Positions 35,957-36,254 of a DNA stretch of 36,254 nucleotides are shown one piece after another. The notes beneath the pieces were generated by a model. The model had not been told where the DNA came from. It did no database searches and worked only from the letters and a program-made list of their open reading frames with translations. The position numbers and the translations under genes are program-made. How positions within the stretch are numbered: position 1 is the stretch's first letter; every line of letters starts with the position of its first letter. Location of the stretch: contig CAMYIQ010000320.1 of assembly GCA_947258465.1 (NCBI GenBank), forward strand, positions 1 through 36,254. The letters run 5' to 3'. This DNA is from an uncultured Erythrobacter sp. (lineage in GTDB: Bacteria > Pseudomonadota > Alphaproteobacteria > Sphingomonadales > Sphingomonadaceae).

Positions 35957-36254
35957 CGCGTAGTCTCTCCTTGGTAGCCGTTCGTGCTTTTCAAGCATGG
36001 TGTGCAAGCGGTGTCGGGGAGATCGTGGCACGCCTTGGTCAGGGCGGCAATCGACGGCGCTTCCTCACAGCGCCGAAACAGTATCGCCTGTATTGTGCTG
36101 GGGCATATTTCGACCGACGAGAGCAGTTCCGCCGCGGACAACCTCAGCACTCTACAGCGTAAGAAACAAAGGAGGTGCGGCAAGTAACGCCTTCCAAAAA
36201 GGTCCGCTTGCAATCGCAAGGATTTTGAAAAGGTGTATTTACGTTGAAGATGAC
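35957..36254. other. 298 bases with no supported gene
   Basis: No convincing coding frame was found on either strand. The last about 95 bases are more AT-rich than the rest. Seen there: an AAGGAGGT site (36169-36176) without a start codon at a suitable distance, and the inverted repeat CTTGC-AATC-GCAAG (36207-36220). It probably holds the promoter of the enoyl-CoA hydratase gene on the minus strand and perhaps the leader of a gene beyond the window. Confidence 0.4.

Noticed and set aside
35953-36219. 88-codon minus-strand frame upstream of the enoyl-CoA hydratase
   Set aside because: Composition is not protein-like, no start site support and no homology recognised.
1-36254. tRNA, rRNA, CRISPR array, transposase or prophage gene
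   Set aside because: Looked for cloverleaf-like segments, spaced direct repeats and DDE or integrase-like proteins; none seen by eye.

Overview
The window looks like chromosomal DNA of an alphaproteobacterium of the order Sphingomonadales, most like the Erythrobacteraceae (Erythrobacter, Qipengyuania and relatives). This rests on high GC, the gene order argS / SPOR protein / nagZ / scpA / scpB / tatA / tatB / tatC, a Caulobacter-style Cpa/Tad pilus cluster, an alphaproteobacterial Bpt leucyltransferase, and a symmetric CtrA-type GTTAA-N7-TTAAC box. The assignment is inference from gene content; no rRNA, tRNA, CRISPR array or insertion sequence was seen.

Layout: (1) 1-4542, plus strand: the 3' part of a large autotransporter whose passenger carries a trypsin-like GDSGGPL active-site motif, a strong terminator, a secreted protein with three Tyr/Asp-rich repeats, and a FAS1 lipoprotein. 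(2) 4550-13165, minus strand: ilvA-like threonine ammonia-lyase with its own terminator, then bpt, tamA and tamB, with two CtrA-like boxes just upstream of bpt. (3) 13272-14921, plus strand: an exported amidohydrolase that overlaps the end of tatC. (4) 14906-22105, minus strand: lipoprotein, argS, SPOR protein, nagZ, scpA, scpB, tatA, tatB, tatC, mostly overlapping or nearly abutting and probably one long operon from argS on. (5) 22203-24584, plus strand: ispH-thrB-rnhA, tightly coupled. (6) 24591-26884, minus strand: a YegP-like small protein, a FAD-dependent oxidoreductase broken by one in-frame TAA, and an alpha/beta hydrolase. (7) 26970-34502, plus strand: cpaA, cpaB, cpaC, cpaD, cpaE, tadB, tadC. 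(8) 34546-35956, minus strand: a MarR regulator and an enoyl-CoA hydratase/isomerase. The last ~300 bases hold no supported gene.

How the genes work together: several blocks concern the envelope. TamA/TamB help insert outer-membrane proteins or move phospholipid, the Tat system exports folded proteins, NagZ recycles murein, the SPOR protein probably binds septal peptidoglycan, and the Tad genes build a Flp-type pilus. ScpA/ScpB act with SMC in chromosome segregation. The most unusual points are the CtrA-box pair in front of bpt-tamA-tamB, the absence of the CpaF/TadA ATPase gene from its expected place between cpaE and tadB, the lack of a conventional start codon near the tamA signal peptide, the S1-type (not S6 or S8) protease motif in the autotransporter, the single-codon lesion in the FAD oxidoreductase, and the three-repeat secreted protein. 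No wholly new multi-gene system could be demonstrated.
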